The notes under the pieces were generated by a model. It had not been told where the DNA came from. It ran no database searches and worked only from the letters and a program-made list of their open reading frames with translations. From contig OX381710.1 of NCBI GenBank assembly GCA_947462335.1, positions 30,061,004 through 30,125,003 of the forward strand: DNA of 64,000 bases. The letters are read 5' to 3'. Made by a program: the position numbers and the translations under genes. Shown one piece after another: positions 62,141-64,000 of this stretch; position 1 is the stretch's first letter; every line of letters begins with the position of its first letter. Origin of the DNA: Harmothoe impar (taxonomy: Eukaryota > Annelida > Polychaeta > Phyllodocida > Polynoidae).

Positions 62141-64000
62141 AAATTGAAAATGCACCCAGCACCCAGGTCAACAGCTATATACGGACAAGTGTACCTCCCC
62201 TGCCTGTTCTCCTTCAATGCAGAGTGAAGAGGGTGGGAGGGGGTGACCACCAACAGTGCATGAACACTTTGATTGGATGACAATGCAGTTTTTATATTAC
62301 AACCCTAAATTTGTGCAACGAAAATCATCAAGAAATACTAAGTATTTTTTCCAAAGAATAGCTTTTCTAGAATGGCTCGATACTCAGAAATCCTACTGCG
62401 AATTTAAAAAAGTCAAATTCTGATTCTAAACACCTGAAAAGTGAGAAATGCTGGCGTTCACGGTTTATGTAGGAAATGTACTAAAAACACCAAAAATATG
62501 CAACAAAACCCTAATTTTCTCAAAAACTGTTCAGTAGGATTTTTTCTAACTGAGGTTCCAGTGTTTTCTACCCTCATATTACACATTGGCATAGAGAATA
62601 TATTGGCACCTAGTCAGGATTTTGCCCTAGAAGCAATCTGTGAGGCAAAAAACAGCCAAAATGAGCCACTGGTCTGAAGTATAAAACTGGGCATCGATCA
62701 CTATAGAGCTACAAAGAGAGAGAATCGATGTCCAGTAATGATCATAGCACGATTGTGATATCGAAGGGAAAAACATTACAATAGCAATATTCAGTATAAC
62801 CACTAAAAGTACTCTACAATCATGTCTCTTTGGAGAGACTTTATTGACCCGCCTCCTCCTCTAGATCATCTCTAACAGAGTGAATATCAAACCAAAAACC
62901 ACCACCGTGAACGGTTATCCTTGGGAATTGCAGATAGATAGAGCTAGAAGTATAATTTCAAAATAGACGACAGTCTCTTTCAGTCAATGATTATTACTTC
63001 AGAACTTCAAGTTGAATGTAAACACAATATCCCATCTATCCCTGTTGAGATCCTTGCTGGTGCCCATGGATATGCAGTAAATGTCAAATAACTATTCCTT
63101 CTAGTCTAGTACATGTAATGTAGCATGAGGACTTGCTGGCAATAGAGCGACGAGATAAAAGGTTCAGGACTCTTGCAAAACTGATATTGCTTATATTTCA
63201 ATTTCTAACTTCTTACTCAGACACTTCAGAGTGAGAAGAGGGATAGAATGACTACACCATGCCACGTTGCACAAGGTAAATTCGATTCTGATATAACTGG
63301 CAAACTTAGGTCGTCGACTAATGATTGTCTTTCTGGACAAAAAACGGACTATGACACGTTTATGGTTGGCAATTGAAACACATGCCCTTTTGTCATTGCT
63401 ACTGTATGCTTTCTTGTATAAACTATGATACAATGGATGGTAAACTGCTATGCAAGAATTCCATCTTTTTTAAAGGAATGGCGGTTAAAATATGCGCATG
63501 TATGTGTTCAGAAGCATATTCCCAGCTGTATTCCAACTCTAACTTTGCATACAAATTATTCTGGTTAACCCATTTATGAATATTTCCATTTTGTTCAAAT
63601 ATCGTTAGTTCTTAGCTGCAGAGCGTGATGGGCAATGCGGTATGTAAGGTTCTAATGGAGCGCAATGCGTCAGGGGCCTAAAATGTGTTAATGGTATCTA
63701 TTCTAAAATGCATGCTCGTTCATAGCTATCACCAAAATTACGTTTGCTTCAGAAGGAAAACATGCACTTTAAAAAGGTGCAGGGAACTTCCAAACTAGTA
63801 ATTTCAGTGTGCAGAGTGACAGTTACATCGCCAAGCGTTCAGTAGGCCTTCTGTCCACAGAATCAGATTTATGTCCAGCTGTCAATTGGCCCGACAACCA
63901 CTCTTTCATACTGGTCCTACTGGCCCATATCCCCTTCCTTTATATCATCTTACTGGTGGTCACAGACAGTCCTTCTCCTGCCCCTTTCTTCATATTATAT
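62141..64000. other. No gene recognised
   Basis: AT-rich unique DNA to the window end. No supported exon, RNA gene or repeat. Confidence 0.4.

Overview
This is metazoan nuclear DNA from a lineage with large introns and compact but diverse DNA transposons. The one gene I can support encodes a secreted cysteine-containing protein. Its second exon looks most like the N-terminal Cys-x-Phe-Pro domain of the protostome DUF7042-7045 secreted proteins. That points to a lophotrochozoan or mollusc-like invertebrate, but this assignment is from memory and only moderately sure. There are no bacterial operons, no rRNA and no convincing tRNA gene, and nearly all open frames are short chance frames.

Gene. 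On the minus strand, a first coding exon (29191-29107) encodes a start Met and a signal peptide and ends in a perfect GTAAGT donor in phase 1. A second exon (8644-8344) follows a strong polypyrimidine-TAG acceptor, also in phase 1. It encodes 99 residues with four Cys, then ends in a GTGAGT donor in phase 2. The two join in frame across a 20.46 kb intron. Later exons were not found and probably lie left of the window or in 1-8337. A 74-codon upstream reading frame ends on the presumed start codon (ATGA overlap).

Layout. 1-2375: a tandem duplication of about 1.1 kb, holding one perfectly conserved 135-bp block; one copy alone carries a 221-bp TA-flanked MITE. 5.1-7.0 kb: two diverged copies of a roughly 600-bp segment, each carrying a tRNA-derived SINE. 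8.3-29.2 kb: the gene and its intron, which holds several terminal-inverted-repeat elements, including two large foldback elements (12.56-15.24 and 16.93-17.96 kb). 29.2-31.7 kb: GC-rich 5' flank. 31.8-39.3 kb: two more foldback elements and a palindromic MITE. 39-53 kb: mostly unassigned DNA with enhancer-like patches. 53.8-56.8 kb: three adjacent arrays (70-bp repeat, 129-bp repeat, polypurine tract) and a TA microsatellite. 61.1-62.1 kb: a third tandem array of about 130 bp.

Most interesting signals. (1) The 9-mer GAGCAGCTC (or its complement) occurs 15 times, all from 19.8 kb rightward, where well under one is expected by chance; three sites of this kind, counting one-base variants, are followed by AATTGCC. 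This looks like a dispersed regulatory code around the gene's 5' end. (2) Four unrelated-sequence foldback elements share one architecture: arms built of tandem, self-complementary sub-repeats, and TA target-site duplications visible in three. (3) Two unrelated tandem arrays both carry a CCATCTTGG/AAGATGGC (YY1-like) core in each unit. (4) The 135-bp block is identical between otherwise diverged duplicates.
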